Below are positions 42,069 through 51,630 of a stretch of DNA of 64,000 nucleotides, one piece after another. How positions within the stretch are numbered: position 1 is the first letter of the stretch; each line of letters begins with the position of its first letter. The notes under the pieces were generated by a model. The model did not search any database. It saw only the letters and a list, made by a program, of their open reading frames with translations, and was not told where the DNA came from. A program made the translations under genes and the position numbers. The stretch is from Ruania albidiflava DSM 18029 (GTDB lineage: Bacteria > Actinomycetota > Actinomycetes > Actinomycetales > Beutenbergiaceae): contig NZ_ATWL01000010.1 of the NCBI RefSeq assembly GCF_000421225.1, positions 62,001 to 126,000 on the forward strand, read 5' to 3'.

Positions 42069-43896
42069 GCAGGTAGCCCGGACCGCCGGTGGCCAGGTCG
42101 GTCTCGCCCGGGTCCAAGAAAGCGTCCACCGCCGGGGCGCTGCCGCCATGGGTCTGGAACGCGGTCAGCGCCGCCTGCGCGCGCGCCAGGGCGGAAGCAC
42201 CACCGCGCGGCGCGCCAGCACCAGCCGCACCAGCACCACCGTCCCCGGTCCGCACCGGGACACCGAGCGGCAGCGGGGCGACCACACCGAGGCGTTTCAG
42301 CTCGAAGTCGACCAGCGCCAGGACCTCCTCCACGTCCGGACCGACCGGTGTGCACCCCTGGAGCACCGGGGCGAGCACCGTCCACGCCTCGGCGAGAGTC
42401 GGGGCCAGGGCGACGTCCGCCGTCGTGAGACCGAACCGGCTGCGCGCGTCGGCGAGGTCACGCTGCGGGTTGACCAGGGTGCTCAGCGCGGTCCCGTCAT
42501 CGAAGGCGACGGCGATCTCCACCGGACGTGGGCGGCTCCTGCGCCCTTCCTGGCCCACGACCAGGGCGGCGATCCCGCAGAACCGGGTCTGCGCCGTCGA
42601 CCCGCGTGCGGAGGCGAGGAACCGCAGGATGCGCCGGTCGGACTTCAGGTCCCTGGGCAGCACCGGGCGGCGCAGCACCAGCCCGGCCATCGACGTGCAC
42701 CGGCTGAGCGCCACGTACACCTGCCCGGCGGAGAAGGTGCCACCGGTCAGGTCCACCACCACGTTCTCCAGGGTCTGCCCCTGGCTCTTGTGGATGGTGA
42801 TCGCCCAGGCGAGGCGCAGCGGGAGCTGGGTGAAGGTGCCGACCACCTCGTGCCGCAGCCGGCCGCCGTCGACCATCGGGCGGGTCGCCTCCCAGGTGTG
42901 CGGGGCCACCTCGGCCGCGGAACCGTCGGTGAAGGTGACGGTCACCACCAGCTCACCCTCGTCCTCGGCGATGTGCTCGATCCGGCCGAGAGTGCCGTTC
43001 ACCCACCGGTCCGCCGGGTCGTTGGTGAGCATCATCACCTGCGCACCGACCTTCAGGTGCAGCACGGCGTCGGCGGGCTCCTCCAGCGCCGACAGGTCAC
43101 CGGTGCGGACGGCGGTGCTCAGGTGTTCCGGGGTGTCCAGCTGGGCCAGGCGCTGCTTGTTCCGGGAGGTGGCGAGCCGGTTGGTAGGGGTCAGGGTGAG
43201 CCAGAGCTGGTCGGGTGGGGGCTGGAAGTCGGGGTCGGTGCGGGCGTTCAGCTCCGCCATCGCGTGGCCGAGCAGCGCACCCTCGCGCAGCGAGTTGAGG
43301 ATCGCGGTGAGCCGGTCGTCACCGGCCTGGCGGAACACCGTGGTCAGCTCGACAGTCGGGAACGCCTCAGCCCGGTAGCTGTCCGCGGAGAAGAAGTACG
43401 GGGTCTCATACCGGGTGGCGAAGTAGGTGGCGTCGCGGGGGGTGACCACCGGCGGCAGCTGGTGCAGGTCCCCGACCAGCACCAGCTGCACACCGCCGAA
43501 CGGGCTGCCGGGGTGGGGGCCGAAGCGTTCCAGGGCGGCGGTGAGCATGTCGAACAGGTCGGCGCGGACCATCGAGGCCTCGTCCACCACCAGCGTGTCC
43601 AGGGAGGCGATCGCCTTGGCGAACCGGCCGGGGCGGTAGCGCCCGTGCCGCACGTCCTCCAGGGTGGTGGTCGGACTCAGGCTGAGCAGCCGGTGCAGGG
43701 TGTAGCCGCCGACGTTCAGTGCGGCGATCCCGGTGGGGGCGGCGACCACCACGGACCGCCGGGTGCTGGCCAGGAACTGCCGCACCAGCGTGGACTTGCC
43801 GGTGCCGGCCCGGCCGGTGAGGAACAGGTTCTCCCCCGACTCCAGCAGTGCCAGGGCGCGGGTGAGCTCCTCGGTGCGCACGAGGGCGGTGGTCAT
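41965..43896 (-). CDS. Pif1/RecD-like DNA helicase with degenerate exonuclease-like domain (frameshifted before BRCT)
   Basis: From ATG 43896. Superfamily-1B helicase motifs: [15 protein letters not shown] (Walker A, about residues 24-38), VVVAAPTGIAALNVGG, LVVDEASMVRADLFDML (Walker B), VGDLHQLPPV and AITIHKSQGQTLENVVVDL, ending in YVALSRCTS. After about residue 440 a DnaQ-like fold appears (RPRPVEIAVAFDDGTALSTLVNP and LAPTLAEAWTVLAPVLQGC), but the DxE and HN-D catalytic residues are missing. A BRCT domain should follow but is in another frame. Likely a DNA-repair helicase of a broad actinobacterial family. Confidence 0.82.
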   Translation of the reverse strand: MTTALVRTEELTRALALLESGENLFLTGRAGTGKSTLVRQFLASTRRSVVVAAPTGIAALNVGGYTLHRLLSLSPTTTLEDVRHGRYRPGRFAKAIASLDTLVVDEASMVRADLFDMLTAALERFGPHPGSPFGGVQLVLVGDLHQLPPVVTPRDATYFATRYETPYFFSADSYRAEAFPTVELTTVFRQAGDDRLTAILNSLREGALLGHAMAELNARTDPDFQPPPDQLWLTLTPTNRLATSRNKQRLAQLDTPEHLSTAVRTGDLSALEEPADAVLHLKVGAQVMMLTNDPADRWVNGTLGRIEHIAEDEGELVVTVTFTDGSAAEVAPHTWEATRPMVDGGRLRHEVVGTFTQLPLRLAWAITIHKSQGQTLENVVVDLTGGTFSAGQVYVALSRCTSMAGLVLRRPVLPRDLKSDRRILRFLASARGSTAQTRFCGIAALVVGQEGRRSRPRPVEIAVAFDDGTALSTLVNPQRDLADARSRFGLTTADVALAPTLAEAWTVLAPVLQGCTPVGPDVEEVLALVDFELKRLGVVAPLPLGVPVRTGDGGAGAAGAGAPRGGASALARAQAALTAFQTHGGSAPAVDAFLDPGETDLATGGPGYLLTRDPAARAQAGAPAGARGPAGDQRPDLGGTARR

Positions 43897-44005
43897 GGCC
43901 ACCACCGTAGGCGTACCGAGCCGGCTGACAGGCCAGAGCCGGTCGAAGGCAGCGGACGTGGACAGCGGTGCCGCGATGTCCCCGGTGTGCGGCACAGTAG
44001 AGGTC

Positions 44006-45277
44006 ATGACCGCCGAGCCCACCAGCGCCGACCTGCCGGCCAAGGCCATCGAGACCACTGCCGAGCGGCCGTGGCCGGTGCGGTTGCTGAGCACGAAGAT
44101 CGCCGAGTACGTGAACCGGATGGCCCCGGTGTGGGTGGAGGGGCAGCTGGTGCAGCTGAACACCCACAACGCGTCGGCCACCGCGTTCCTCACCCTGCGG
44201 GACACCGATGTGGACATGTCGCTGAACGTGACCATGCTGAAGCGACTGCTGCAGGCTGCACCGGCCCTGACCGAGGGCGCGCACGTGGTGGTGCACGCCA
44301 AGCCCTCGTTCTGGACCAAGCGCGGCACGCTCAGCCTGCGCGCCACCGACCTGCGTGCGATCGGCATCGGGGAGCTGCTCGCCCGGATCGAGGAGCTGAA
44401 GAAGGTGCTCGCCGCGGAGGGGCTCTTCGACGTCGACCGGAAACGGCCGTTGCCGTTCCTGCCCGGGCGGGTCGGGCTCATCTGCGGCCGGGACGCCAAG
44501 GCCAAGCACGACGTGCTGGTCAACGCCCGCGCCCGCTGGCCGCACGTGCACTTCGAGATCCGCGAGGTGGCGGTGCAGGGACCCAGCTGTGTGCCGCAGG
44601 TCAGCCGCGCGATCGCCGAGCTGGACGCCGATGAGGACGTGGAGGTGATCGTGGTGGCCCGCGGCGGCGGGTCGGTGGAGGACCTGCTGCCGTTCTCCAA
44701 CGAGACGATGGTCCGGGCGGCCGCCGCGTGCAGCACCCCGCTGGTGGCGGCGATCGGGCACGAGACCGACTGCCCGCTGCTGGACCTGGTCGCTGACTAC
44801 CGGGCCTCCACCCCCACCGATGCGGCGAAGCGGATCGTGCCGGACGTGGCCGGTGAGCTGACCAACATCGCTGCGGCCCGCACCCGCATGGCTGAGGCGC
44901 TGACTCGGCGGCTGCACGTGGAGCAGGACCGGCTCACCGCACTGCGCACCCGCCCGGTGCTGGCCGACCCGATGACGATGGTCACTACCCGCACCGAGCA
45001 GGTCGACCGGCTGCGCGAGGCGGCCCGGACCGCGTTCGGCACCCGGCTAGAGCGTGCCCACGGTGAGGTGAATGCGTTGCGCACCGCCCTGCGCACACTC
45101 TCCCCGGAGGCCACCCTCCGGCGCGGGTACGCCGTGCTGCGCACCGAGGATGGCGCCGTCGTGCGGGATCCTGGCGAGGTCACCGACGGACAGCACCTGG
45201 AGGCCCTGGTGGCCCAGGGCAGGTTCGACGTAGAGGTCCGCCCCGGGCGGAACGAGCAGAAGGACGTGGTTGGATGA
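44006..45277 (+). CDS. xseA: Exodeoxyribonuclease VII large subunit
   Basis: A 423-residue XseA. An N-terminal OB fold (VWVEGQLVQLNTHNASATAFLTLRD) is followed by the catalytic region with PGRVGLICGRDAKAKHDVLVNARARWP, VIVVARGGGSVEDLLPFSNE and AAIGHETDCPLLDLVADYRASTPTDAA (His-Glu and Asp of the active site). The C-terminus is a long coiled coil ending RRGYAVL. With XseB it degrades single-stranded DNA. The start is ATG 44006, and a 4-bp overlap joins it to xseB. Confidence 0.94.
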   Translation: MTAEPTSADLPAKAIETTAERPWPVRLLSTKIAEYVNRMAPVWVEGQLVQLNTHNASATAFLTLRDTDVDMSLNVTMLKRLLQAAPALTEGAHVVVHAKPSFWTKRGTLSLRATDLRAIGIGELLARIEELKKVLAAEGLFDVDRKRPLPFLPGRVGLICGRDAKAKHDVLVNARARWPHVHFEIREVAVQGPSCVPQVSRAIAELDADEDVEVIVVARGGGSVEDLLPFSNETMVRAAAACSTPLVAAIGHETDCPLLDLVADYRASTPTDAAKRIVPDVAGELTNIAAARTRMAEALTRRLHVEQDRLTALRTRPVLADPMTMVTTRTEQVDRLREAARTAFGTRLERAHGEVNALRTALRTLSPEATLRRGYAVLRTEDGAVVRDPGEVTDGQHLEALVAQGRFDVEVRPGRNEQKDVVG

Positions 45278-45558
45278 GCACCGTGAACGAACAGGCACCC
45301 GACGTGGCCACGCTCAGCTATGAGCAGGCCCGCGACGAGCTGGTGGACGTGGTCGGCAGGCTGGAGAGCGGCGCCGCCTCGCTGGAGGACTCCCTCGCCC
45401 TGTGGGAGCGGGGTGAGGCGCTGGCGGACCGGTGCCAGGGCTGGCTGGATGCCGCCCGGGACCGGCTGGCCGCCGCGAAAGGCGACTCGGTGGTCACCGC
45501 TGAGGAGACCGAGGCGGGCGGCACGGCGGAGCCCAGCGAGCGCGAGCCGGCCTCGTGA
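45274..45558 (+). CDS. xseB: Exodeoxyribonuclease VII small subunit
   Basis: A 94-residue XseB: LSYEQARDELVDVVGRLESGAASLEDSLALWERGEALADRC is the signature helical hairpin. An acidic tail of about 25 residues follows. It overlaps xseA and the downstream kinase by 4 bp each, so the three are translationally coupled. Confidence 0.93.
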   Translation: MSTVNEQAPDVATLSYEQARDELVDVVGRLESGAASLEDSLALWERGEALADRCQGWLDAARDRLAAAKGDSVVTAEETEAGGTAEPSEREPAS

Positions 45559-46478
45559 ACCAGCGCGCGCTGGTGATCGGTGAGGCGCTGGTGGACGTGG
45601 TGCACGCCGCGGACGGCACCGTGGTCGAGCACCCGGGCGGGTCGCCGGCGAACGTGGCCCTCGGTCTGGCGCGGCTGGCGCGCACCGCCGAGCTGGCTAC
45701 CTGGTTCGCCGACGACGCCCATGGCGAGCTGCTCCGGGAGCACCTGACCTCCAGCAGGGTGCACCTGGTGCCCGGCTCGGACGGTGCCGAGCGCACCTCC
45801 TCGGCAGTGGCCACCCTTGCCGCGGACGGCGGAGCCTCCTATGTCTTCGACCTCACCTCGCACGTACCGGAGGTGGTGCTGGACGACTCCATCGCCGTGC
45901 TGCACACCGGCTCGATCGCCGCAACCTTGCAGCCGAGTGCGGACGAGATCACCAACCTGTGCGCCGCCGCCCGCCCCCATGCCACGATCAGCTACGACCC
46001 GAACGTCCGACCCACGATCATGGGCGAGCCCGATGCGGTGCGCCGCAGGATCGAGCGGCTGGTAGCCGGGGCAGATGTGGTGAAGGTCTCCGACGAGGAC
46101 ATCGCCTGGCTCTACCCCGGTCAGGACGTGACCGATGCGGTGCGCCGGTGGGCCGCCGCGGGCCCTGCGCTGGTGGTGCTCACCCGGGGCGCATCCGGGT
46201 CCCTGGGGTTCACCTCCGGCGGGGTCGAGGTGATCGTGCCGGCACCGCTGGTGCGGGTGGTGGATACCGTCGGTGCTGGGGACGCCTACATGGCCGGGCT
46301 CATCGACGGGCTCTGGTCCGCCGACCTGCTCGGCGCCGACCGCCGGGAGCAGCTGCACGCCATGCAGGCCGAGACGGTGCAGACGGCGATGAGCCATGCT
46401 GCCCGGATCGCGGCGATCGTCGTCTCCCGCGCGGGAGCCAACCCACCCACCCGCAACGAGCTGGAGGAGCCCGAGTGA
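45555..46478 (+). CDS. PfkB-family carbohydrate kinase (fructokinase-like)
   Basis: A 307-residue ribokinase-fold enzyme. N-terminal GEALVDVVHAADGTVVEHPGGSPANVALGLARL (PfkB signature 1, about residues 9-41) and C-terminal VVDTVGAGDAYMAGLIDGL (signature 2, catalytic Asp, about 237-255). It phosphorylates a sugar such as fructose with ATP; exact specificity is not readable. The GTG start at 45555 overlaps xseB by 4 bp and the next gene (carbonic anhydrase) also overlaps, forming a tight four-gene operon. Confidence 0.9.
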   Translation: MNQRALVIGEALVDVVHAADGTVVEHPGGSPANVALGLARLARTAELATWFADDAHGELLREHLTSSRVHLVPGSDGAERTSSAVATLAADGGASYVFDLTSHVPEVVLDDSIAVLHTGSIAATLQPSADEITNLCAAARPHATISYDPNVRPTIMGEPDAVRRRIERLVAGADVVKVSDEDIAWLYPGQDVTDAVRRWAAAGPALVVLTRGASGSLGFTSGGVEVIVPAPLVRVVDTVGAGDAYMAGLIDGLWSADLLGADRREQLHAMQAETVQTAMSHAARIAAIVVSRAGANPPTRNELEEPE

Positions 46479-47146
46479 CCAGCACCCTCACCCCTGCCGA
46501 GGCCTATGCCGCGCTGATGGAAGGTAACACCCGGTTCGTCGCCGGGGCTTCCGACCACCCGAACCAGAACGTGGAACGGCGCGCCGAGCTGTCCTCCGCC
46601 CAGGCTCCGTTCGCGGTGCTGTTCGGCTGCTCGGACTCCCGTGTGGCTGCCGAGATCATCTTCGACCGCGGGCTGGGGGACCTGTTCGTGGTCCGCACTG
46701 CCGGGCACGTGGTGGACACCACGGTCACCGGGTCGATCGAGTTCGGCGTGGACCTGCTGCACACCCCGCTGGTGGTGGTCCTCGGGCACCAGGGCTGTGG
46801 TGCGGTGGGGGCGGCTGCTGAGGCGCTCGCCACCGGCACGCTGCCGAACAACTTCGTGCGCGCCATCGTCGACCGGGTGATCCCCAGCCTGGTCACCGGG
46901 ACGGCGGAGCGCGACGGCGCCGACGGCACGGTGAACAAGGACTCGCTCACCCTGCACCTGGTGGACCAGCGTCATCTGCTCACCGAGCACGTGCGCTCCA
47001 CGGTGCGGATGCTGCACGACTACTCCGCAGTGCTGGAAGAGGCCGTGGCGGCCGGCCGGTGCGCGATCGTGGGCATGGAGTACGACCTGGCCGACGGCAC
47101 CGCGCGCACGGTCGAGGTGATCGGCAACATCGAGCCGCAAGGCTGA
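46475..47146 (+). CDS. Beta-carbonic anhydrase
   Basis: A 223-residue enzyme interconverting CO2 and bicarbonate. Zinc ligands: Cys in VLFGCSDSRVAAEIIFD (about residue 50) and His/Cys in VVVLGHQGCGAVGAA (about 105-108); the Asp-Arg dyad is in CSDSR. FVVRTAGHVVDTTVTGSIEFGV is typical. The GTG at 46475 overlaps the kinase stop (GTGA). Earlier in-frame codons belong to the kinase in another frame. Confidence 0.92.
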   Translation: MTSTLTPAEAYAALMEGNTRFVAGASDHPNQNVERRAELSSAQAPFAVLFGCSDSRVAAEIIFDRGLGDLFVVRTAGHVVDTTVTGSIEFGVDLLHTPLVVVLGHQGCGAVGAAAEALATGTLPNNFVRAIVDRVIPSLVTGTAERDGADGTVNKDSLTLHLVDQRHLLTEHVRSTVRMLHDYSAVLEEAVAAGRCAIVGMEYDLADGTARTVEVIGNIEPQG

Positions 47147-47169
47147 GGACGGGCAGCACCGGCCCGTCC
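47147..47169 (+). terminator. Short hairpin after the carbonic anhydrase gene
   Basis: GGACGGG (47147-47153) pairs with CCCGTCC (47163-47169) across a 9-nt loop, directly after the stop codon and before the convergent XRE-MurA gene. Confidence 0.4.
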
Positions 47170-47295
47170 GGAGCGGGCAGCAGCCCCACGGGCGGGCACC
47201 GGACCAACCACCGCCGCCACCGGTCGCGGTGTTCCTCGACCGCGAGCCGGTCACGATGGCGGACGACCACGAGACCCGCCTGCGCCGGTAGCCGG

Positions 47296-48840
47296 TCAGT
47301 CCCGGAACGTCTCGATCTGCGCGCCAAGCTCGATCAGCCGCTCCTGCAGCTGCTCGTAGCCGCGGGAGATGATGTCCACACCGCGCAGCACAGAGGTGCC
47401 CTTGGCGGCGAGCATCGCCAGCAGGATCACCACCGCAGGGCGCAGCGCCGGCGGGCAGCTCACCTCGGCGCCGGACCAGCGGGTCGGTCCGGTGACGTCC
47501 AGGCGGTGCTGGTCCAGCAGGCGCACGTCCGCACCGAGCCGGGTCAGGTCGGTCAAGTGGATCGCCCGGTTGTCGTACACCCAGTCGTGGATCGTAGAGG
47601 TGCCGGCAGCACAGGCGGCGATCACCGCGAAGAACGGCAGGTTGTCGATGTTCAAGCCTGGGAACGGCATCGGGTGGATCTTGTCGATCGGCGCCCGCAG
47701 CTCGCTGGGATGCACAGTGACGTCCACCAGCCGGGTGCGGCCGTTGGCGGCCGGGTACTCCGGGGAGGTCGTGTACCGCAGCCCCATCTCGGCCAGGGTC
47801 GCCAGCTCGATCTCCATGAACTCGATCGGCACCCGGGTGACGGTGATCTCCGAGCCGGTCACGATACCGGCGGTGAGCAGGCTCATCGCCTCCACCGGAT
47901 CCTCACCCAAGGAGTAGGTGACGTCGGCGTCGATCTCCGCCAGGCCGTGCACGCGCAGCGTGGTGGTGCCGATGCCCTCGACGCGCACACCGAGCAGCTC
48001 CAGGTAGAAGCACAGGTCCTGGACCATGTAGTTCGGGCTGGCGTTGCGGATCACGGTCACGCCGGGGTGCCGGGCGGCGGCCATCAGGGCGTTCTCGGTG
48101 ACCGTGTCGCCCCGCTCGGTGAGCACCACGGACAGCTCCTGCGGCTGGCCGGTGGTGACTGCGGCCTGGTACCAGCCGCCGGTGGCGAGCACCTCCAGTC
48201 CGAACGGCCGGAGCGCGATCATGTGCGGCTCGACCGTGCGGGTGCCCAGGTCGCAGCCGCCAGCGTAGGGCAGCTGGAACGAGGTCTCCCGGCCGAGCAG
48301 CGGTCCCAGGAACATGATGATGCTGCGGGTGCGGCGCGCGGCGTCCTCGTCGATACCGGCCAAGTTCAGCTCCGCCGGCGGCACGATCTCCAGGTCCTTG
48401 CCATCCTCGGACCAGGTGGCGCGTACCCCGATGGAGCGCAGCACGTCCACGATCCGGTCCACCTCCACGATCCGGGCCACCTGTCGCAGCGTGGTGCGGC
48501 CCCGGTTCAGCAGCGAGGCGCACAGCAGCGCCACCGCCCCGTTCTTGGAGGTGTTCACCCGGATGGTGCCGGACAGCTGCTGCCCGCCGGTGACGCGCAG
48601 GTGGGTAGGCCGTGGGGCACCGATGGACAGCAGGTCGGCGTCCAGGGCCTCGTTGATACGGGAGAGCATCTCCACGGACAGGTTCTGGCTGCCCTGCTCG
48701 ATCCGTGCGATCGCGCTCTGGCTGGTGCCGAGCACCTCGGCGAGCTGGGTCTGGGTGAAGCCCCGGTTCTGGCGGGCCCCCCGGATCAGGCTGCCGATCT
48801 GCGCGATCGTGGTCTTCGGATCCTCAATCACCGTCGTCAT
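47296..48840 (-). CDS. XRE-MurA fusion: UDP-GlcNAc 1-carboxyvinyltransferase with N-terminal HTH
   Basis: A 514-residue fusion. Residues about 10-70 form an XRE helix-turn-helix (LIRGARQNRGFTQTQLAEVLGTSQSAIARIEQG). The rest is a full MurA/EPSP-fold enzyme: LRVTGGQQLSGTIRVNTSKNG (Lys-Asn of the active site), and LPYAGGCDLGTRTVEPHM carries the PEP-reactive cysteine attacked by fosfomycin. It would transfer enolpyruvate to UDP-GlcNAc in peptidoglycan synthesis. A perfect palindrome 8 bp upstream of its ATG suggests that the HTH domain regulates its own gene. Such fusions occur in other actinobacteria alongside a normal MurA. Confidence 0.9.
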   Translation of the reverse strand: MTTVIEDPKTTIAQIGSLIRGARQNRGFTQTQLAEVLGTSQSAIARIEQGSQNLSVEMLSRINEALDADLLSIGAPRPTHLRVTGGQQLSGTIRVNTSKNGAVALLCASLLNRGRTTLRQVARIVEVDRIVDVLRSIGVRATWSEDGKDLEIVPPAELNLAGIDEDAARRTRSIIMFLGPLLGRETSFQLPYAGGCDLGTRTVEPHMIALRPFGLEVLATGGWYQAAVTTGQPQELSVVLTERGDTVTENALMAAARHPGVTVIRNASPNYMVQDLCFYLELLGVRVEGIGTTTLRVHGLAEIDADVTYSLGEDPVEAMSLLTAGIVTGSEITVTRVPIEFMEIELATLAEMGLRYTTSPEYPAANGRTRLVDVTVHPSELRAPIDKIHPMPFPGLNIDNLPFFAVIAACAAGTSTIHDWVYDNRAIHLTDLTRLGADVRLLDQHRLDVTGPTRWSGAEVSCPPALRPAVVILLAMLAAKGTSVLRGVDIISRGYEQLQERLIELGAQIETFRD

Positions 48841-48847
48841 ATCAGCA

Positions 48848-48871
48848 CCGTATCTCACATCTGAGATACGG
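48848..48871. promoter_or_regulatory. Perfect palindromic operator at the XRE-MurA promoter
   Basis: CCGTATCTCA (48848-48857) and TGAGATACGG (48862-48871) are perfect complements with a 4-bp spacer, ending 8 bp before the ATG of the XRE-MurA gene. This size and symmetry suit an XRE dimer. It is the only such site in the region. Confidence 0.7.
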
Positions 48872-48952
48872 CGAAGCTGGCGAGGCGACCATGATCGTAA
48901 TCTTGGCCACTCATTCGTGCCGAACATGCGGATGGTGACTTTTCGGTCTACT

Positions 48953-50353
48953 CTACGCACCCTCGAGGAGCTCGGTGACCAACGCAGCGACCGGGGACCG
49001 CTCCGAACGGGTGAGGGTCAGGTGCGCGAACAGCGGGTGCCCCTTGAGCGACTCGATCACTGCGGCGATCCCGTCGTGCCGCCCGACGCGCAGGTTGTCC
49101 CGTTGGGCGACGTCGTGGGTGAGCACCACCTTGGACTTCTGCCCGATCCGGGACAGCACGGTGAGCAGCACGTTCCGCTCCAGGGACTGCGCCTCGTCCA
49201 CGATCACGAACGCATCGTGCAGCGACCGGCCGCGGATGTGCGTCAACGGGAGCACCTCGAGCATGCCGCGGTCCATCACCTCGTCCACCACGTGCGAGGA
49301 GACCACCGCGCCGAGGGTGTCGAACACCGCCTGGGCCCAGGGGTTCATCTTCTCCGACTCGTTGCCGGGCAGGTAGCCCAGCTCCTGGCCGCCGACGGCG
49401 TACAGCGGCCGGAACACCACCACCTTGCGGTGCTCTCGGCGTTCCAGCACCGCCTCCAGACCGGCGGACAGCGCCAGAGCGGACTTGCCGGTGCCGGCCC
49501 GGCCGCCCAGGGAGACGATGCCGATATCGGTATCGGTGAGCAGATCGATGGCGATCCGCTGCTCGGCGCTGCGCCCGTGCATGCCGAACACCTCCCGGTC
49601 GCCGCGCACCAGCTGGACCTGCTTGTCCGGGGTGGTCCGCCCGAGCGCCGATCCTCGTGGGGAGGAGAGCACCAGCCCGGTGTGGCAGGGCAGGTCGCGC
49701 AGCATCTCCCCGCTGGTCAGGTCCGCCACCGCAAGGTGCTCCGTAGCGAACAGCCGACCCATCTCCGCCTCGGTCAGCTGACCCTCGGCCATGCCTGACC
49801 AGCCGGACTCTACCGCGAGCTGGGCGCGGTACTCCTGAGCGCTGATGCCCACGGCGGAGGCCTTCACCCGCATCGGCAGGTCCTTGGAGACCACCACCAC
49901 CGCTTCGCCCTCGGCGCGCAGGTTCGCGGCCACGGACAGGATGCGGGTGTCGTTGTCCGCCAGCCGCATCCCCGAGGGCAGCACTGCCGGGTCGGAGTGG
50001 TTCAGCTCCACCCGGAGGGTGCCGCCGGCCTCCAGCGGTACCGGCTGGTCCAGGAAGCCATGCTGGCACCGCAGGTCGTCCAAGAGCCGCAGCGAGCTGC
50101 GGGCGAAGTAACCGAGCTCGGGGTGGTGACGCTTGGCCTCCAGCTCGGTGATCACCACGATCGGCAGCACCACGTCGTGCTCGGCGAACCGGAACATCGC
50201 CCGCGGGTCGGACAGCAGCACCGAGGTGTCCAGCACATAGGTGCGGCGACCGTCGGGGGCACCAGGAGCGGGGCCGGTGAGCTCCTCACCTCCCGGACCG
50301 GTCCCCGTCCCGACGTCGGACGGCGTGGAGGTGGTGAGGGACTCACGACGCAC
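48953..50353 (-). CDS. PIN-PhoH (PhoH2) family protein
   Basis: A 466-residue two-domain protein from GTG 50353 (AGGAG upstream). The N-terminal PIN domain contains [19 protein letters not shown] and [14 protein letters not shown], and the C-terminal PhoH ATPase has [18 protein letters not shown] (Walker A) and [21 protein letters not shown] (Walker B). PhoH2 proteins unwind and cleave RNA. The PIN acidic residues and the P-loop are all present. It lies divergent of no gene, between uppS and XRE-MurA on the same strand. Confidence 0.92.
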   Translation of the reverse strand: MRRESLTTSTPSDVGTGTGPGGEELTGPAPGAPDGRRTYVLDTSVLLSDPRAMFRFAEHDVVLPIVVITELEAKRHHPELGYFARSSLRLLDDLRCQHGFLDQPVPLEAGGTLRVELNHSDPAVLPSGMRLADNDTRILSVAANLRAEGEAVVVVSKDLPMRVKASAVGISAQEYRAQLAVESGWSGMAEGQLTEAEMGRLFATEHLAVADLTSGEMLRDLPCHTGLVLSSPRGSALGRTTPDKQVQLVRGDREVFGMHGRSAEQRIAIDLLTDTDIGIVSLGGRAGTGKSALALSAGLEAVLERREHRKVVVFRPLYAVGGQELGYLPGNESEKMNPWAQAVFDTLGAVVSSHVVDEVMDRGMLEVLPLTHIRGRSLHDAFVIVDEAQSLERNVLLTVLSRIGQKSKVVLTHDVAQRDNLRVGRHDGIAAVIESLKGHPLFAHLTLTRSERSPVAALVTELLEGA

Positions 50354-50636
50354 GGCTAGCTCCTGCTGGTCGGCCGCACTCGCCGGCGGCGGGGCCGCGG
50401 TGAGTGCGGGGTGCGGACCGTCGGCCCGAGGGGCCGGCGGCCCCTCACCCACAAGTCGAGTTCCATGGGCTGGCCTTCCGGTGGGTGGCAGGGCTGCCAC
50501 CCGATGGCCTCAACGTACGACGCGCAGAGCGCGTTGGCGCGCACGCGCTCGGGCGTGGCGCAGATCACACGAGATGTTCATCGCCCGTTCACCCCCAAGA
50601 CCCCGGTGCGCGGGCCGACCACGGTGAGCTTCGCCG

Positions 50637-51398
50637 TCAGCGGCCCATGCGGCGTTCTCGGCCGGCGTAGTCGCGCAGGGCGCGCAGGAAGTCCACGCGG
50701 CGGAAGTCCGGCCAGAACGCTTCGCAGAAGTAGAACTCGCTGTGCGCGCTCTGCCAGAGCAGGAACCCGCCCAAGCGCTGCTCCCCCGAGGTGCGGATCA
50801 CCAGGTCCGGGTCGGGCTGCCCCTTGGTGTACAGGTGCTCGGCGATGTGCTCCACCGTGATCGACTCGCCGATCTCCTCGAGCGTCCTGCCCGCAGCGAC
50901 GTACTCGGCGATCAGGGAGCGCACTGCCCCAGCGATCTCGTGCCGACCGCCGTAGCCTACGGCGATGTTCACGTGCAGTCCGGCCACGTCGCTGGTGAGC
51001 TCCTCTGCGGCGCGCAGCCGGTCGGCGATCTCGGCCGGCAGCAGGTGCAGCTCGCCGACCAGCTGCAGCCGCCACCGCCGGGTGGTGGCCAGCTTGGCGA
51101 CCGTGGCTGCGATGATCTCCAGCAGGTCGGCGACCTCGCGCTCGTCCCGGCGCAGGTTGTCGGTGGAGAGCATCCACAACGTCACCCGTTCGATGCCCAC
51201 GTCCTCGCACCAGCCGAGCAGGTCGGCGATCCGGTCTGCTCCGGCCTGGTGACCCTGGGCCGTGGCCAGACCGGCCGAGCGTGCCCAGCGCCGGTTGCCG
51301 TCCAGCATCAGACCCACGTGGTGCGGGAGCTGTGCACCCTGCAGTGCCCGGGTGAGCCGTCGCTCGTACAACCCGTACAGGAACGCGGGTGGGCGCAT
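50637..51398 (-). CDS. uppS: Isoprenyl transferase (cis-prenyltransferase, UppS family)
   Basis: A 253-residue cis-prenyltransferase. HVGLMLDGNRRWARSAGL (catalytic Asp, about residues 25-42), LTLWMLSTDNLRRDEREV, IAVGYGGRHEIAGAVR and PDPDLVIRTSGEQRLGGFLLWQ with SEFYFCEAFWPDF are all signatures. It makes Z-polyprenyl diphosphates for lipid-linked cell-wall synthesis; short-chain (farnesyl) members also exist in actinobacteria. ATG 51398 has GGAGG upstream. Confidence 0.93.
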   Translation of the reverse strand: MRPPAFLYGLYERRLTRALQGAQLPHHVGLMLDGNRRWARSAGLATAQGHQAGADRIADLLGWCEDVGIERVTLWMLSTDNLRRDEREVADLLEIIAATVAKLATTRRWRLQLVGELHLLPAEIADRLRAAEELTSDVAGLHVNIAVGYGGRHEIAGAVRSLIAEYVAAGRTLEEIGESITVEHIAEHLYTKGQPDPDLVIRTSGEQRLGGFLLWQSAHSEFYFCEAFWPDFRRVDFLRALRDYAGRERRMGR

Positions 51399-51630
51399 CG
51401 AGCCTCCTGGGGTGGTGCGAGCAGCAACAGCGGCCCGCGGGTGCGCGCGGGTCGGTTGCCACCGTAGTCCCCAGAGCCACGGCCACGGCAGCGTTCGGGC
51501 CGGTTGCACCGAGCCCACACATCTTCTCTACACGAACGGTGGCACACCTACGAGTGCGTAACTTACGATGGCGTAGGAATCCCGTCGCCGGGCCAGCATC
51601 CCGTAGCCGGGTCTCAGCACAGGAGGCGTC

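Noticed and set aside
41557-44634. 1,025-residue frame opposite the helicase
   Set aside because: Antisense artefact of high GC; low-complexity Arg/Gly/Gln-rich product without any motif.
47170-47292. Short plus-strand frame after the carbonic anhydrase
   Set aside because: No ribosome site or recognisable domain; probably spacer DNA between convergent genes.
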